A DNA stretch of 64,000 nucleotides. Origin: Pectobacterium sp. PL152 (lineage in GTDB: Bacteria; Pseudomonadota; Gammaproteobacteria; Enterobacterales; Enterobacteriaceae). The notes under the pieces were generated by a model. That model was not told where the DNA came from. It saw only the letters and a program-made list of their open reading frames with translations, and did no database searches. The position numbers and the translations under genes are program-made. Shown here piece after piece: positions 23,639-34,005 of the stretch; position 1 is the first letter of the stretch, and every line of letters begins with the position of its first letter. The DNA lies in NCBI GenBank assembly GCA_021907015.1, contig CP091064.1:744001-808000 (forward strand), given 5' to 3'.

Positions 23639-24295
23639 CTATTGGCGCAGATGTACCTTAGCGCCGTTCGGTAAGGGTTCTATTTCTATCTGCTCCAGCG
23701 AATCAAGGATCAGATCGACCTGATCCAACTTTGGCGTATCCGCTGGCGCCTTCACCGCAATGACCTTACAGCCCGCGGCCAGACCTGACAGCACGCCTGC
23801 TGGCGCATCTTCAACGACAACACACTCTTCTGGCTTCAATCCTAGCTGCTGTGCGCCAAGTAAGTAGGCATCGGGGTGAGGCTTACCTTTGGCAACCTGC
23901 TCCGCCGTAATAAAGGCACGAGGAGCAGGCAGCTCTCCACGGTGATGACGGGCGCTGGCAATCGGCACCGTGCCGGACGTCACAATGGCCCAGGGAATAT
24001 TCAACGCATCCAAACGCTCCAACAGCGCCTTCGCCCCAGGCATGGCTACGATACCCTGCGTATCAGAGGCCTCGGTTTTCTCCAGCGCATCAAACTCCTG
24101 TTGAATCGTTTCTTCGCTCTGCCCTTGAAGAAAGTGGCGCAGGGACGTGATTGCCTGCTTGCCATGAATAAAATCCAGCACTTCCTGTGGTTCAATACCG
24201 TGATCTTTTGCCCAGTTAATCCACGCACGTTCTACAGCCGGCAGTGAATCGACCAGCGTACCATCGAGGTCGAACAGAAAACCTTTACACTCCAC
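23639..24295 (-). CDS. hxpA: HAD-family hexitol/sugar phosphatase HxpA (YfbT)
   Basis: Cytoplasmic haloacid-dehalogenase-like phosphatase acting on small sugar phosphates. Motif I DLDGTLVDS is at residues 9-17, motif II is in WAIVTSG, and motif IV is in VVVEDAPAGV. I choose the GTG at 24295 because AAGGGG lies 6 nt upstream and the product (218 aa, MECKGFLFDLDG) aligns end-to-end with E. coli HxpA (216). An in-frame ATG at 24313 is the alternative. It follows yfbU closely and is likely co-transcribed. Confidence 0.92.
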   Translation of the reverse strand: MECKGFLFDLDGTLVDSLPAVERAWINWAKDHGIEPQEVLDFIHGKQAITSLRHFLQGQSEETIQQEFDALEKTEASDTQGIVAMPGAKALLERLDALNIPWAIVTSGTVPIASARHHRGELPAPRAFITAEQVAKGKPHPDAYLLGAQQLGLKPEECVVVEDAPAGVLSGLAAGCKVIAVKAPADTPKLDQVDLILDSLEQIEIEPLPNGAKVHLRQ

Positions 24296-24316
24296 AGAAA
24301 GCCCCTTATTCATTAA

Positions 24317-24811
24317 TCAGGCGTTGATGACCTGTGCGATCTCCACCGCACTCAAGTGATACTGGCGCGGGCAGGATTGCCAGACAGCCAGCATTCTGTT
24401 GTATTTTTCCCACATCTTTGTCTGCGCGTTAAACCCATGCGTGCCCGAATCAAAGTGGGGGTAGCGCCCTTCAACATGTACCATAAAGCGTACAAAACCG
24501 AGGTAGCGCGCTTCCGTTGCGGCATCAAAGCCCAGGAAGGTCAGACGTCGTTCGTCCAAATCCTGCTTATCTTTCAGATTGGTCCACGACACCTGAAGAG
24601 CATGGTGCATTTCCATGATGTTAATAATGGTGCGGCAGACTTCTTCAGTCAGTTCACCAAATTCACGATCCAGTTCGCGCATCTGCAAACCATAACCACG
24701 CTCAATGATCGTTTGTAGCCGACGATAGCGCTCGGCGTTGTCAGGATCGAGCATCGTCATCATTTTGTATTGGTTTGAAAGGATCAATCTCTGGGCATTC
24801 GTCATTTCCAT
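24317..24811 (-). CDS. yfbU: conserved protein YfbU
   Basis: 164 aa, the same length as E. coli YfbU (UPF0304), a soluble helical protein of unknown biochemical function. It has been linked in E. coli to the MazEF-dependent death network. The start [18 protein letters not shown] is conserved. It is 3 nt upstream of the longest hxpA frame, so the two form an operon. Confidence 0.95.
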   Translation of the reverse strand: MEMTNAQRLILSNQYKMMTMLDPDNAERYRRLQTIIERGYGLQMRELDREFGELTEEVCRTIINIMEMHHALQVSWTNLKDKQDLDERRLTFLGFDAATEARYLGFVRFMVHVEGRYPHFDSGTHGFNAQTKMWEKYNRMLAVWQSCPRQYHLSAVEIAQVINA

Positions 24812-24976
24812 GTTGCTCTCCTGAACCCTCTTTGGTGTAAGCCAATGTCGCTAAATAGGTATTAACCGCAGAATCGCATACTGAATCGTGTCACGATAGC
24901 GGTAGGCACCGCTTCTTTGATTTGAAACAGGGGAAAGAACAAAATAGCTATCAACCCTCACACAGCCTGACGCCGA

Positions 24977-25432
24977 TCACAAATCATCAAGGAAGGTTTT
25001 ATCAAGCTGGTTGAATGCCCGCTTCAGCACATCCGCCAATGATTGGTAAGTAGGCGCTTCTTCCAATGGGGCCAATGCCTGACCTGACTCCAGCAGCTTA
25101 TGACGAATCTCATGGAACCACTGTGCCAGCGTCGGCGGTAAAGGCGTCACGGAACGGCGGCCAAGCCACCACAGGCCTTGCAACGGCAGGCTACAAGCAA
25201 ACAGCGCGGTGGCAATGGCCGGGCCGAGCTGGCCGCCGAGCGCAATCTGCCATGTTAAGGTAAACACCGCCAGCGGCGGCATGATGCGGATGCCAAACCG
25301 TGTCGCTCGCGCTACACGGTTTTCAGGAAAGACTGGCGCCAGTTGCTTTTCTGCCGGCCACGTCTTCATGTAATGCTGCCCACGTTGGAGTAGCTGTAGC
25401 CAACTGATTCTACTGTCTGGTTTCGTCGCCAT
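24977..25432 (-). CDS. yfbV: membrane protein YfbV (UPF0208)
   Basis: 151 aa, the same as E. coli YfbV. Two hydrophobic segments ([17 protein letters not shown] and [18 protein letters not shown]) predict an inner-membrane hairpin with a cytoplasmic helical C-terminus ending in LDKTFLDDL. YfbV has been tied to insulation of the Ter macrodomain in E. coli. ATG at 25432 has GAGG 7 nt upstream; the in-frame GTG at 25438 is too close to that site. Confidence 0.94.
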   Translation of the reverse strand: MATKPDSRISWLQLLQRGQHYMKTWPAEKQLAPVFPENRVARATRFGIRIMPPLAVFTLTWQIALGGQLGPAIATALFACSLPLQGLWWLGRRSVTPLPPTLAQWFHEIRHKLLESGQALAPLEEAPTYQSLADVLKRAFNQLDKTFLDDL

Positions 25433-25889
25433 AGCCACACCTCAACTTTACAGATAAAAAATAAAACTTTTGCACAAATCAACAACTCAAGTTGATAAGG
25501 TTAAAATATATTTTGTGTTTACCCTACGCTATCGGTATCCTAGATCGGCCTTTTGGCCGCTGTATACCTAAAGTAGTATGACTACACGCAAGGAGTATAA
25601 TTCCCTTGCGACATAAGCGCAGCCAACGGCCATAACGCGGTTATTCATCGCTTTAAAAGCTGCGGTTTACATCAGGTCGATGTCACGTTGTTGTAGAGAT
25701 GAGTTATAGCGATTAATTGTTGTAACGATTACCCGATATAACATACGTCATAGTATCGACCCTATTTCACCATTGTGTCTGGTGTATCACACCAAGGTAT
25801 GATGTTAATCATAAATGCCAGCGGCGGCATGCGATACGCTATGCCCTGTATGACATTTTTTTAACCATGTATAACAAGTAGGTACTTCC
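25433..25889 (+). promoter_or_regulatory. ackA upstream region
   Basis: About 450 nt between the divergent yfbV and ackA genes. I see no ORF. There are AT-rich stretches near 25500-25520 and two short inverted repeats (CGGCC/GGCCG near 25546; CGCAAGG/CCTTGCG near 25590), neither followed by a T run. It should contain both promoters. No specific operator was identified. Confidence 0.5.
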
Positions 25890-27092
25890 ATGTCGAGTAA
25901 GTTAGTACTGGTTCTTAACTGCGGTAGTTCATCCCTGAAATTCGCCATCATCGATGCGATTAACGGAGAAGAGTACCTGTCTGGTTTAGCCGAGTGTTTC
26001 AACCTGCCTGAAGCCCGCATCAAATGGAAAATGGACGGCGGTAAACACGACGCCGAACTGGGTGCCGGTGCAGCTCACAGCGAAGCGCTGAACTTCATCG
26101 TTAATACCATTCTGTCTCAGAAGCCAGAGCTGTCTGCTCAACTGGTTGCTATCGGTCACCGTATCGTTCACGGCGGTGAGAAGTTCACCCAATCCGCGAT
26201 CATCACTGATGATGTTCTTCAGGGTATCAAAGATTCCGTACCTTTTGCACCTCTGCACAACCCGGCGCACTTGATCGGTATCGAAGAAGCACTGAAATCC
26301 TTCCCACACCTGGCTGATAAAAACGTCGCTGTCTTCGACACCGCGTTCCATCAGACCATGCCGGAAGAGTCTTACCTTTATGCACTGCCATACAAACTGT
26401 ATAAAGAAAACCACATCCGTCGCTACGGCTTCCACGGCACCAGCCACTACTTTGTTTCTCGCGAAGCCGCTAAAGTGCTGAACAAGCCGGTAGAAGAGCT
26501 GAACGTCATCACTTGCCATCTGGGCAACGGTGGTTCCGTTACGGCCATCCGCAACGGCGAATGCGTTGACACCTCTATGGGTCTGACGCCGCTGGAAGGT
26601 CTGGTTATGGGTACGCGCTGTGGCGATATCGACCCGGCTGTGATTTTCCACCTGCACGACGCACTGGGCATGGATGTAGACAGCATCAACAAATTGCTGA
26701 CTAAAGAATCCGGCCTGCAAGGTCTGACTGAAGTGACCAGCGACTGCCGTTACGTTGAAGATAACTACGAGACGAAAGCAGACGCGAAACGTGCAATGGA
26801 CGTTTACTGCCACCGTCTGGCTAAGTACATCGGTTCTTACAGCGCCCTGATGGAAGGCCGTCTGGATGCCGTAATCTTTACCGGTGGTATCGGTGAAAAC
26901 GCCGCAATGGTTCGTGAACTGTCGCTGAAAAAACTGGGTCTGCTGGGCTTTGACGTCGACCACGAACGCAACCTGGCTGCACGCTTCGGTAAAGGTGGCA
27001 ACATCGCTAAAGATGGCACCCGTCCAGCGCTGGTTATCCCGACCAATGAAGAATTGGTCATCGCTGAAGACGCTTACCGTCTGACAGCGTAA
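25890..27092 (+). CDS. ackA: acetate kinase
   Basis: ATP:acetate phosphotransferase, 400 aa as in E. coli. The N-terminal phosphate-binding motif [30 protein letters not shown] and FTGGIGENA are ASKHA-fold hallmarks. With Pta it converts acetyl-CoA to acetate with ATP formation during overflow metabolism, and sets the acetyl phosphate pool. Codon use is strongly biased, as expected of a highly expressed gene. Confidence 0.98.
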   Translation: MSSKLVLVLNCGSSSLKFAIIDAINGEEYLSGLAECFNLPEARIKWKMDGGKHDAELGAGAAHSEALNFIVNTILSQKPELSAQLVAIGHRIVHGGEKFTQSAIITDDVLQGIKDSVPFAPLHNPAHLIGIEEALKSFPHLADKNVAVFDTAFHQTMPEESYLYALPYKLYKENHIRRYGFHGTSHYFVSREAAKVLNKPVEELNVITCHLGNGGSVTAIRNGECVDTSMGLTPLEGLVMGTRCGDIDPAVIFHLHDALGMDVDSINKLLTKESGLQGLTEVTSDCRYVEDNYETKADAKRAMDVYCHRLAKYIGSYSALMEGRLDAVIFTGGIGENAAMVRELSLKKLGLLGFDVDHERNLAARFGKGGNIAKDGTRPALVIPTNEELVIAEDAYRLTA

Positions 27093-27105
27093 GACAAGTA
27101 ACTCC

Positions 27106-27140
27106 CAACACCGTCAGCCAAGGCTGACGGTGTTGTTTTT
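27106..27140 (+). terminator. terminator-like hairpin between ackA and pta
   Basis: Near-perfect 13-14 bp inverted repeat (27106-27119 / 27122-27135) with a minimal loop, followed by TTTTT at 27136-27140. It lies 14 nt after the ackA stop and 32 nt before the pta GTG. It has every feature of an intrinsic terminator, so ackA is probably partly terminated here and pta may rely on read-through or an own promoter. Confidence 0.8.
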
Positions 27141-27171
27141 GACTAACGAGCAACCGTAAAGAGGTTCGGCC

Positions 27172-29310
27172 GTGTCCCGTATAATCATGTTGATCCCAAC
27201 TGGCACCAGCGTCGGTCTGACAAGCGTCAGCCTGGGTGTCATCCGTTCCATGGAACAGAAAGGCGTTCGCCTGAGCGTGTTCAAACCTATCGCCCAGCCG
27301 CGCAGTGGCGACAATACGCCAGATCAAACGACCACCATTATTCGTGCGAATTCCGCTATCAACGCCGCCGAGCCGCTGGCGATGAGCCGCGTTGAAGCCC
27401 TGCTGAGTTCTAACCAGCAAGACGTGCTGATGGAAGAAATCATCGCGCGCTATCACGAAAATACCAAAGACGCCGAAGTCGTTCTGGTTGAAGGTCTGGT
27501 TCCTACCCGTAAGCACCAGTTTGCTAACGCATTGAACTATGAAATAGCCAAAACGCTGAACGCAGAAATCGTCTTCGTACTGGCGCTGGGTAACGACTCC
27601 CCGGCACAGCTGAAAGACCGTATCGAACTGGCACGCTCCAGCTTCGGCGGCAGCAAAAACAAAAACATCACTGGCGTGATCATCAACAAACTGAATGCGC
27701 CGGTAGATGAGCAGGGCCGTACTCGTCCTGACCTGTCTGAAATCTTTGATGACTCCACGAAAGCCAGCGTTGCCAACATCGATCCGAAGCAGCTGTTCGC
27801 TAACAGCCCGCTGCCGGTGCTGGGCTGCATTCCATGGAGCTTTGACCTGATCGCAACGCGCGCCATTGATATGGCGAAGCACCTGAATGCGCGTATCGTC
27901 AACGAAGGTGACATTCAAACGCGTCGCGTTAAGTCTGTGACCTTCTGCGCACGCAGCATTCCTCATATGCTGGAGCATTTCCGTCCGGGTTCACTGCTGG
28001 TGACCTCCGCCGATCGTCCTGATGTTCTGGTTGCCGCTTGTCTGGCTGCCATGAACGGCGTGGAAATCGGTGCCCTGCTGCTGACTGGCGGCTACGAAAT
28101 GGATCCGAGCATCGCCAAGCTGTGCGAGCGCGCCTTCCAGACTGGCCTGCCTGTATTTATGGTCAACACCAACACCTGGCAGACCTCACTCAGCCTGCAA
28201 AGCTTCAACCTTGAAGTACCGGCTGATGACCGTCAACGTGTTGAGAAAGTGCAGGAATACGTTGCACGCCACATTGATACCCAGTGGATCGACTCACTGA
28301 GCGCAGAGTCTGAGCGTTCACGCCGTCTGTCTCCACCAGCATTCCGCTATCAGCTTACCGAGCTGGCGCGTAAAGCAGGCAAACGCATCGTGCTGCCAGA
28401 GGGTGATGAGCCGCGTACCGTTAAAGCCGCCGCTATCTGTGCTGAACGCGGTATCGCTCACTGTGTGCTGATCGGTAACCCGGAAGAGATTCAACGCGTT
28501 GCCGCCGCTCAGGGCGTAGAACTGGGCAAAGGCATTGAAATCGTCGATCCGATTGTCGTACGTGAGCGCTATGTTGCGCGTCTGGTTGAACTGCGTAAGA
28601 GCAAGGGCATGACCGAAGTGGTTGCGCGCGAACAGCTCGAAGACAACGTGGTTCTGGGTACGCTGATGCTGGAACAGGGTGAAGTTGACGGTCTGGTGTC
28701 TGGTGCCGTTCACACCACGGCTAACACCATCCGTCCGCCGTTGCAGCTGATCAAAACTGCACCGGGCAGCTCTCTGGTGTCTTCAGTGTTCTTCATGCTG
28801 CTGCCTGAGCAGGTTCTGGTTTACGGCGACTGCGCCATCAACCCAGATCCAACCGCAGAGCAATTGGCTGAAATCGCTATCCAGTCCGCTGATTCCGCGA
28901 CAGCATTCGGCATCGACCCACGCGTTGCAATGATCTCTTACTCCACCGGTAACTCCGGCGCAGGTAGCGATGTTGAGAAAGTACGTGAAGCAACCCGTCT
29001 CGCACAGGAAAAACGCCCGGATCTGGTCATCGATGGTCCGCTGCAGTACGACGCCGCTATCATGGCAGACGTTGCACAGTCTAAAGCACCGAACTCACCA
29101 GTTGCGGGTAAAGCGACCGTGTTCATCTTCCCTGACCTGAACACCGGTAACACCACGTACAAAGCGGTACAGCGTTCTGCCGACCTGATCTCCATCGGGC
29201 CAATGCTGCAAGGCATGCGCAAACCGGTTAACGACCTGTCTCGTGGCGCACTGGTAGACGACATCGTTTACACCGTCGCTCTGACCGCCATTCAGGCAAC
29301 ACAGCTCTAA
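27172..29310 (+). CDS. pta: phosphate acetyltransferase
   Basis: Interconverts acetyl-CoA and acetyl phosphate. It is the long enterobacterial form, 712 aa (E. coli 714). An N-terminal P-loop/BioD-like regulatory domain ([12 protein letters not shown] at residues 9-20) is followed by a DRTGG domain and the catalytic PTA_PTB domain from about residue 385 ([21 protein letters not shown]). The GTG start at 27172 has GAGG 7 nt upstream. It forms an operon with ackA, separated by the hairpin. Confidence 0.98.
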   Translation: MSRIIMLIPTGTSVGLTSVSLGVIRSMEQKGVRLSVFKPIAQPRSGDNTPDQTTTIIRANSAINAAEPLAMSRVEALLSSNQQDVLMEEIIARYHENTKDAEVVLVEGLVPTRKHQFANALNYEIAKTLNAEIVFVLALGNDSPAQLKDRIELARSSFGGSKNKNITGVIINKLNAPVDEQGRTRPDLSEIFDDSTKASVANIDPKQLFANSPLPVLGCIPWSFDLIATRAIDMAKHLNARIVNEGDIQTRRVKSVTFCARSIPHMLEHFRPGSLLVTSADRPDVLVAACLAAMNGVEIGALLLTGGYEMDPSIAKLCERAFQTGLPVFMVNTNTWQTSLSLQSFNLEVPADDRQRVEKVQEYVARHIDTQWIDSLSAESERSRRLSPPAFRYQLTELARKAGKRIVLPEGDEPRTVKAAAICAERGIAHCVLIGNPEEIQRVAAAQGVELGKGIEIVDPIVVRERYVARLVELRKSKGMTEVVAREQLEDNVVLGTLMLEQGEVDGLVSGAVHTTANTIRPPLQLIKTAPGSSLVSSVFFMLLPEQVLVYGDCAINPDPTAEQLAEIAIQSADSATAFGIDPRVAMISYSTGNSGAGSDVEKVREATRLAQEKRPDLVIDGPLQYDAAIMADVAQSKAPNSPVAGKATVFIFPDLNTGNTTYKAVQRSADLISIGPMLQGMRKPVNDLSRGALVDDIVYTVALTAIQATQL

Positions 29311-29328
29311 TCATCTTCATGATGACGT

Positions 29329-29357
29329 AAATGCCAGCCTTCGGGCTGGCATTTTTA
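29329..29357 (+). terminator. rho-independent terminator of pta
   Basis: Stem AATGCCAGCC / GGCTGGCATT with a TTCG tetraloop, followed by a T-rich tract, starting 19 nt after the pta stop. Confidence 0.93.
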
Positions 29358-29420
29358 TTTGGAAGGAGAACAAGGAAAAATGCCGCAGTGGAGAAAAGGC
29401 CGCGGCGAGGCGGGCACAGA

Positions 29421-30070
29421 TTATTTCTGCGAATCCGTTTCCGATGGAGCAACGTTGCTGTCGTTCTCATCATCAACATTGTCATGATTAACGACAGATG
29501 TCTCGGCAGCTTCTACTACCTCATTCAGCTTGCGTGAAATCGGCTTGCCATATTCCCGATCGCTGTAGCGCGTCAGCCACAGCGACAGGGCTTTAGCGAG
29601 TCTGGCGTAAATTCATCGCAGCGCGCAGTGATCTCTTGCGGCGTCAGCCAACTCACTTCATCCACTTCTTCTTCCTGTAACGCGAATGGCCCATGGGTGA
29701 CGCAGCTGAACAGCCCGCCCCACACCCGGCAATTTTCGCCTTCGTAATAGAACAAGCCGTGTTCTGCAAATGGCACGCCAGCAATACCAAGTTCTTCTTC
29801 CGCTTCACGACGAGCGGATTCCAGCATTTGCTCACCACTTTGCACCACACCACCTGCGGTCGCGTCCAGCCAGCCTGGATAGAAGTCTTTAATCTTGGTC
29901 CGGCGTTGCACCAGAATTTTACCCATTCCATCATGCACAACAATGTAAGTGGCACGATGACGAAGACTCTGCGCACGCATCTGCTGACGACTTGACTGAG
30001 CAATTACCTCGTTGTTTTCATTGACGATATCAACCCACTCTGTGCCTGCTGCCTGACTTTGTTCCGCCAT
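29421..30070 (-). CDS. yfcD: Nudix hydrolase YfcD (frameshifted)
   Basis: Nudix-fold protein related to IPP isomerase-type hydrolases; in vivo substrate unknown. The Nudix box is seen in the segment [20 protein letters not shown] followed by ELG. As written, the frame stops at 29573 (165 aa). One extra G at about 29605-29608 (GCC to GGCC on the coding strand) turns SLKPCRCG into [12 protein letters not shown] and extends the protein to a stop at 29421 (216 aa). The restored end is an acidic tail of about 35 residues rich in Glu, Asp and Asn, longer than in E. coli YfcD (180 aa). Confidence 0.88.
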
Positions 30071-30191
30071 CCTCTGAAACCCTTTAGTATTGGCACGTTG
30101 CTACGCGCGTCTGTTTTAAATGATCGATTTTGCTGTAAATATTCCCTGCTACCTTGCCGTGATTCAAGGTCAAAAACAGGGTATAGCTAAA

Positions 30192-30743
30192 TTAGTGTCT
30201 AATTGAGAGCTGTGCAATAGGCTCGCCGCCGTGTAACGGCAGAACCCGCAACGCGTCTTGTTCAAGCAAGCCATAGCTCGCAGGGAATCCCCCTTTCGGC
30301 AAGCTTACTGAGCCGGGATTGAAGAAATAATATTCTCCGCGTCGCTCGGCAACCGGGATATGGGTATGACCATACACCAGCACATCCCCCGCGCGTAACG
30401 GCGGCAGATTATCTGGATGATAAAGATGACCGTGCGTCAGGAAAAGGCGATTCTGCGGTAATAGCACATGTTGCCACGGTGCCGTGATCGGAAAGGTCAA
30501 CAGCATCTGATCCACCTCGCTGTCGCAATTCCCGCGTACGGCGATGATGCGTGACGCATAGGCATTCAGTCGGGCAGCCACTTCCGCAGGCTGATATTTT
30601 TCCGGCAGCGGATTGCGCGGACCATGATTGAGAAAATCACCCAATAAAATAAGCCAGTCAGCACGACTCTGCTCAAAAATCGTCAGCACGCGCTCCGTCG
30701 CGCTGAGAGAACCGTGTATATCGGACGCAAACATCAACTTCAT
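30192..30743 (-). CDS. yfcE: phosphodiesterase YfcE
   Basis: Metallophosphoesterase of the MJ0936/YfcE family with activity on artificial phosphodiesters, 183 aa (E. coli 184). Metal ligands are visible: Asp8 and His10 (ASDIHGS), the GDFLNHG motif, GNCD, and THGH plus GHTH. ATG at 30743 has GGAG 6 nt upstream; the two-codon-upstream ATG has no spacing, and the longer frame to 30866 is not conserved. Confidence 0.94.
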   Translation of the reverse strand: MKLMFASDIHGSLSATERVLTIFEQSRADWLILLGDFLNHGPRNPLPEKYQPAEVAARLNAYASRIIAVRGNCDSEVDQMLLTFPITAPWQHVLLPQNRLFLTHGHLYHPDNLPPLRAGDVLVYGHTHIPVAERRGEYYFFNPGSVSLPKGGFPASYGLLEQDALRVLPLHGGEPIAQLSIRH

Positions 30744-30991
30744 CGTCATCTCCACAACGTTTATATCCACAATACGCGTACCTTTCACCAGAAGTAGTCT
30801 ACCAAAGTTGACCAACCGCTTCCGGTAAAGATCGCACAACGATGTGCGCCATCGCTTATTTTTCACCCGTAGAAGTGGTAGGGTAAGGACCCGTTCCCCA
30901 ATACGCTATTCTGACAGCGCATCGCTCTCTGAAGCGATCAACTGCCATACAGTCCATGATGTTTTTCTGAATTAAAACGGAGACTTGATTC

Positions 30992-31618
30992 ATGATTGAC
31001 CTGTATTACGCACCAACCCCTAACGGACACAAAATCACTCTGTTTCTGGAAGAAGCAAATATCCCCTATCAGCTCCACCGCGTAAATATCAGCAAAGGTG
31101 AACAGTTCAGACCGGAGTTTCTGGCAATCTCGCCTAACAACAAAATTCCCGCGATTGTCGATACGCAGCCCGCGGAAGGCGACACGTCTATCAGCCTGTT
31201 TGAATCTGGCGCGATCCTGCTTTATCTGGCGGAAAAGCACGGCGTGCTGTTGAGCTCGTCGCTACGTGAGCGTACGGCCACGCTACAGTGGCTGTTCTGG
31301 CAGGTCGCCGGTTTTGGGCCGATGCTGGGACAGAATCACCATTTTAACCACTATGCGCCTCAGCCAGTCCCTTACGCTATTGAACGTTATCAGCAGGAGA
31401 CACAGCGCCTGTATCGCGTGCTAGATAAACACCTGCAAGACAGTCCGTGGCTCGCAGGGGATCATTACAGCATCGCCGATATCGCAACCTACCCGTGGGT
31501 GGTTTCTTATGCCCGCCAGCGTGTCGATCTTGATGATTATCCGGCGGTAAAAGCATGGTATACGCGTATTAGCGAACGCCCGGCAACGCAACGAGCCTAT
31601 CAACTCGCCGAGCAATAA
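30992..31618 (+). CDS. yfcG: GSH-dependent disulfide-bond oxidoreductase YfcG
   Basis: Nu-class glutathione transferase homologue, 208 aa (E. coli 215). A thioredoxin-fold N-terminus (MIDLYYAPTPNGHKITLFLEE) carries the conserved Thr9/Asn11 that hold glutathione in place of an active-site cysteine. NNKIPAIVD and the FESGAIL glutathione-binding motif follow, and then the all-helical C-terminal domain. GGAG lies about 9 nt before the ATG. It stands alone between yfcE and folX. Confidence 0.94.
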   Translation: MIDLYYAPTPNGHKITLFLEEANIPYQLHRVNISKGEQFRPEFLAISPNNKIPAIVDTQPAEGDTSISLFESGAILLYLAEKHGVLLSSSLRERTATLQWLFWQVAGFGPMLGQNHHFNHYAPQPVPYAIERYQQETQRLYRVLDKHLQDSPWLAGDHYSIADIATYPWVVSYARQRVDLDDYPAVKAWYTRISERPATQRAYQLAEQ

Positions 31619-31741
31619 AATTCTGGCATCATCTCATTCGGCCTTTGGGTATCTTCTGCTATGGTAATCAACATATTGTCGTTAACGATACCCTGACGCT
31701 GCGGTGTTATCGCAGTCACAGAAGCAACCGAGGGCCGAGCA

Positions 31742-32113
31742 ATGCCACATCACTATTCTGACGCCGTTATTCGTATAAAAAATCTGCGTTTGCGCACCTT
31801 CATCGGTATCAAAGAAGAGGAAATTACGAATAAGCAGGATGTGATCATCAACGTTGTGATTCACTACCCAGCAGAGCAGGCGCGCAACAGCGAGAATATC
31901 GCCGATGCGCTGAATTACCGCACCATCACCAAAAGCATTATTCGCCACGTGGAAGATAACCGCTTCGCTTTGCTGGAAAAATTAACGCAGGATGTGCTCA
32001 ACATCGCCAGCGATCACGAATGGATCACCTATGCTGAAGTAGAAGTCGATAAACCGTTTGCCCTGCGATACGCCGATTCAGTTTCTATGACCCTGCGTTA
32101 TCACAAGGCATAA
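31742..32113 (+). CDS. folX: dihydroneopterin triphosphate 2'-epimerase
   Basis: Tunnelling-fold pterin enzyme of the FolB/FolX group, 123 aa (E. coli 120). The start [18 protein letters not shown] and the region [27 protein letters not shown] are typical. It sits 19 nt before yfcH, as in E. coli, and is likely co-transcribed with it. Confidence 0.95.
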   Translation: MPHHYSDAVIRIKNLRLRTFIGIKEEEITNKQDVIINVVIHYPAEQARNSENIADALNYRTITKSIIRHVEDNRFALLEKLTQDVLNIASDHEWITYAEVEVDKPFALRYADSVSMTLRYHKA

Positions 32114-32132
32114 AGATAGGGAGAGGGGGGCG

Positions 32133-33038
32133 ATGCAACTACTCATAACAGGCGGGACCGGCCTTATTGGCCGCCATCTTATCCAACGATTACAGCTGCT
32201 TTCCCATCACATTACGGTACTGACACGCGATCCTGAACGCGCCCGAGGCGTTCTCGGCAATCAGGTGGAATATTGGTCAACGCTGAGTAATATCACCTCA
32301 CTGAACGACTTTGATGGCGTCATCAATCTAGCCGGCGAGCCTATCGCTGACAAACGGTGGACGCCACAGCAAAAACAGCTGCTGGCAAAGAGTCGCTGGA
32401 ACATCACCGAGCAGCTCGCCACGCTGATAAAAGCCAGCAGTGAACCACCAACCGTTTTTATCTCAGGTTCTGCTGTCGGGTATTATGGCGATCAGGGTGA
32501 AGCGCTGGTTACGGAAGATGAATCTCCGGTCGATGAATTCACGCATCATCTCTGCGCCCGCTGGGAAGCGCTGGCGCAATCCGCCGAAAGCGATAAAACC
32601 CGCGTCTGCCTGCTGCGCACTGGCATTGTACTTTCAGCACAGGGCGGCGCGCTGGCAAAAATGCTGCCGATTTTCCGGCTCGGACTTGGCGGACCGATGG
32701 GTTCTGGCAAGCAATATATGCCATGGATTCATATTGATGACATGGTTAACGGTATCATTTACCTGCTAGACCAGCCGATATTGAGTGGCCCCTTCAACAT
32801 GGTTGCGCCCTACCCGGTCCATAATGAGCAATTTTCCGCCACGCTGGCACACGTTCTGGATCGCCCCGGTTTTCTGCGAGTGCCCGCTTTTGCGCTCAAA
32901 TTGCTGATGGGAGAAGCCTCGACGCTGGTCTTGGGCGGACAACGCGCCATCCCGCAGCGGTTAGAAGCCGCAGGCTTTGGTTTCCGTTTCTTTGAGTTAG
33001 AAGAAGCCCTGCAGGACGTCGTCAAAAAACCGGGCTGA
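32133..33038 (+). CDS. yfcH: SDR39U1-type epimerase-like protein YfcH
   Basis: Atypical short-chain dehydrogenase (TIGR01777 family), 301 aa (E. coli 297). The Rossmann motif [11 protein letters not shown] is at residues 6-16. The conserved INLAGEPI and SGSAVGYYG segments follow, with a DUF1731 C-terminal domain ending in [12 protein letters not shown]. The biochemical role is unknown. It is downstream of folX with a GGGAGAGGGG ribosome site. Confidence 0.94.
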   Translation: MQLLITGGTGLIGRHLIQRLQLLSHHITVLTRDPERARGVLGNQVEYWSTLSNITSLNDFDGVINLAGEPIADKRWTPQQKQLLAKSRWNITEQLATLIKASSEPPTVFISGSAVGYYGDQGEALVTEDESPVDEFTHHLCARWEALAQSAESDKTRVCLLRTGIVLSAQGGALAKMLPIFRLGLGGPMGSGKQYMPWIHIDDMVNGIIYLLDQPILSGPFNMVAPYPVHNEQFSATLAHVLDRPGFLRVPAFALKLLMGEASTLVLGGQRAIPQRLEAAGFGFRFFELEEALQDVVKKPG

Positions 33039-33085
33039 TAACTATCCATTTCAGGTTGCTGGTAGCCTTTTCGCAGAACGGGAAC

Positions 33086-33188
33086 GATGATAATGGGATA
33101 GAAGAGTAAAGCGTCCGCGCCAGGGATGGCGCGGCTCGAGCTACAACGGACGTACTTGCAGCGTCTTTACGATCTACCCATTATCATC
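33086..33188. repeat. 103-bp palindromic repeat element between yfcH and hisP
   Basis: Arms 33086-33110 and 33164-33188 are near-perfect inverted copies: the outer 12 bp (GATGATAATGGG / CCCATTATCATC) match fully, the inner part with small slips. Nested pairs GTAAAG/CTTTAC, CGTCCG/CGGACG and GCGCC/GGCGC follow. The core (TGGCGCGGCTCGAGCTACAA and ACGTACTTGCAGCG) resembles, from memory, a dispersed intergenic repeat common in Pectobacterium and Dickeya genomes. It sits between two convergent genes. No coding potential. Confidence 0.7.
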
Positions 33189-33222
33189 ACTCAACTCACA
33201 TCACTATCCCTCAAAATCTACT

Positions 33223-33990
33223 TCAATGCACCTGATAAAAACTGCTGTAAACGCGCACTTTTCGGGCTCCCAAAAGCTGATCCGGTGGGCCTTCTTCTTC
33301 AATTACCCCCTGATGCAGGAAGATAACGTGGCTGGAAACATGGCGGGCAAACTCCATTTCATGCGTCACCACTACCATCGTTTTTCCTTCCTCCGCAAGC
33401 TGCTGCATGATGCGCAACACCTCGCCGACCAGTTCGGGATCGAGCGCTGACGTAGGCTCATCAAATAATAACACTTCCGGTTCCATCGCCAGCGCCCGCG
33501 CAATCGACACGCGCTGCTGCTGACCACCAGAGAGATCAGATGGATACTTCTGCTGGGCAGAATCGGTGATCCCGACCTTGTTCAGATAGAATACCGCCCG
33601 CTCGCGCGCTTCAGCTTTGCTAAGTCCTAATACCTGAATCGGTGCTTCCATCACGTTTTCCAACGCGGTCATGAAGCTCCACAGGTTGAAATGCTGAAAC
33701 ACCATCGTCAGGCGCGTGCGCAGCATTTGAAGCTGTTTTTTATCAAACACCTTCAGCTGTCCGTCAGTATCACGCACCATGCGAATTTCCTGATCGCTGA
33801 CGTAAATCGCCCCTTCACAGGGTTTTTCCAGAAAATTAATACAGCGCAGTAAGGTGCTTTTTCCCGAACCGGACGAGCCAATAATTGAAATAACGTCACC
33901 CGCTTTCGCCTGTAATGAGATCCCTTTAAGCACCTCATGCTGGCCATAGCGTTTACGCAGTTCCGTCACCATCAGTTTGTTATTCGACAT
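33223..33990 (-). CDS. hisP: histidine/basic amino acid ABC transporter ATPase HisP
   Basis: ATP-binding subunit of the HisJQMP importer, 255 aa (E. coli 257). Walker A GSSGSGKST at residues 38-46, signature LSGGQQQR at 153-160, Walker B with DEPTSALD at 177-184, and the switch His in VVVTHEMEFA are all present. It is last in the operon, 15 nt after hisM. Confidence 0.97.
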   Translation of the reverse strand: MSNNKLMVTELRKRYGQHEVLKGISLQAKAGDVISIIGSSGSGKSTLLRCINFLEKPCEGAIYVSDQEIRMVRDTDGQLKVFDKKQLQMLRTRLTMVFQHFNLWSFMTALENVMEAPIQVLGLSKAEARERAVFYLNKVGITDSAQQKYPSDLSGGQQQRVSIARALAMEPEVLLFDEPTSALDPELVGEVLRIMQQLAEEGKTMVVVTHEMEFARHVSSHVIFLHQGVIEEEGPPDQLLGARKVRVYSSFYQVH

Positions 33991-34005
33991 GCTTTTTTCC
34001 TGCGC

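Noticed and set aside
25986-26963. 325-codon minus-strand frame opposite ackA
   Set aside because: The highly biased codons of ackA leave its complement open; no independent evidence of a gene.
27058-27978. 306-codon minus-strand frame opposite pta
   Set aside because: Same effect as for ackA; overlaps a certain gene.
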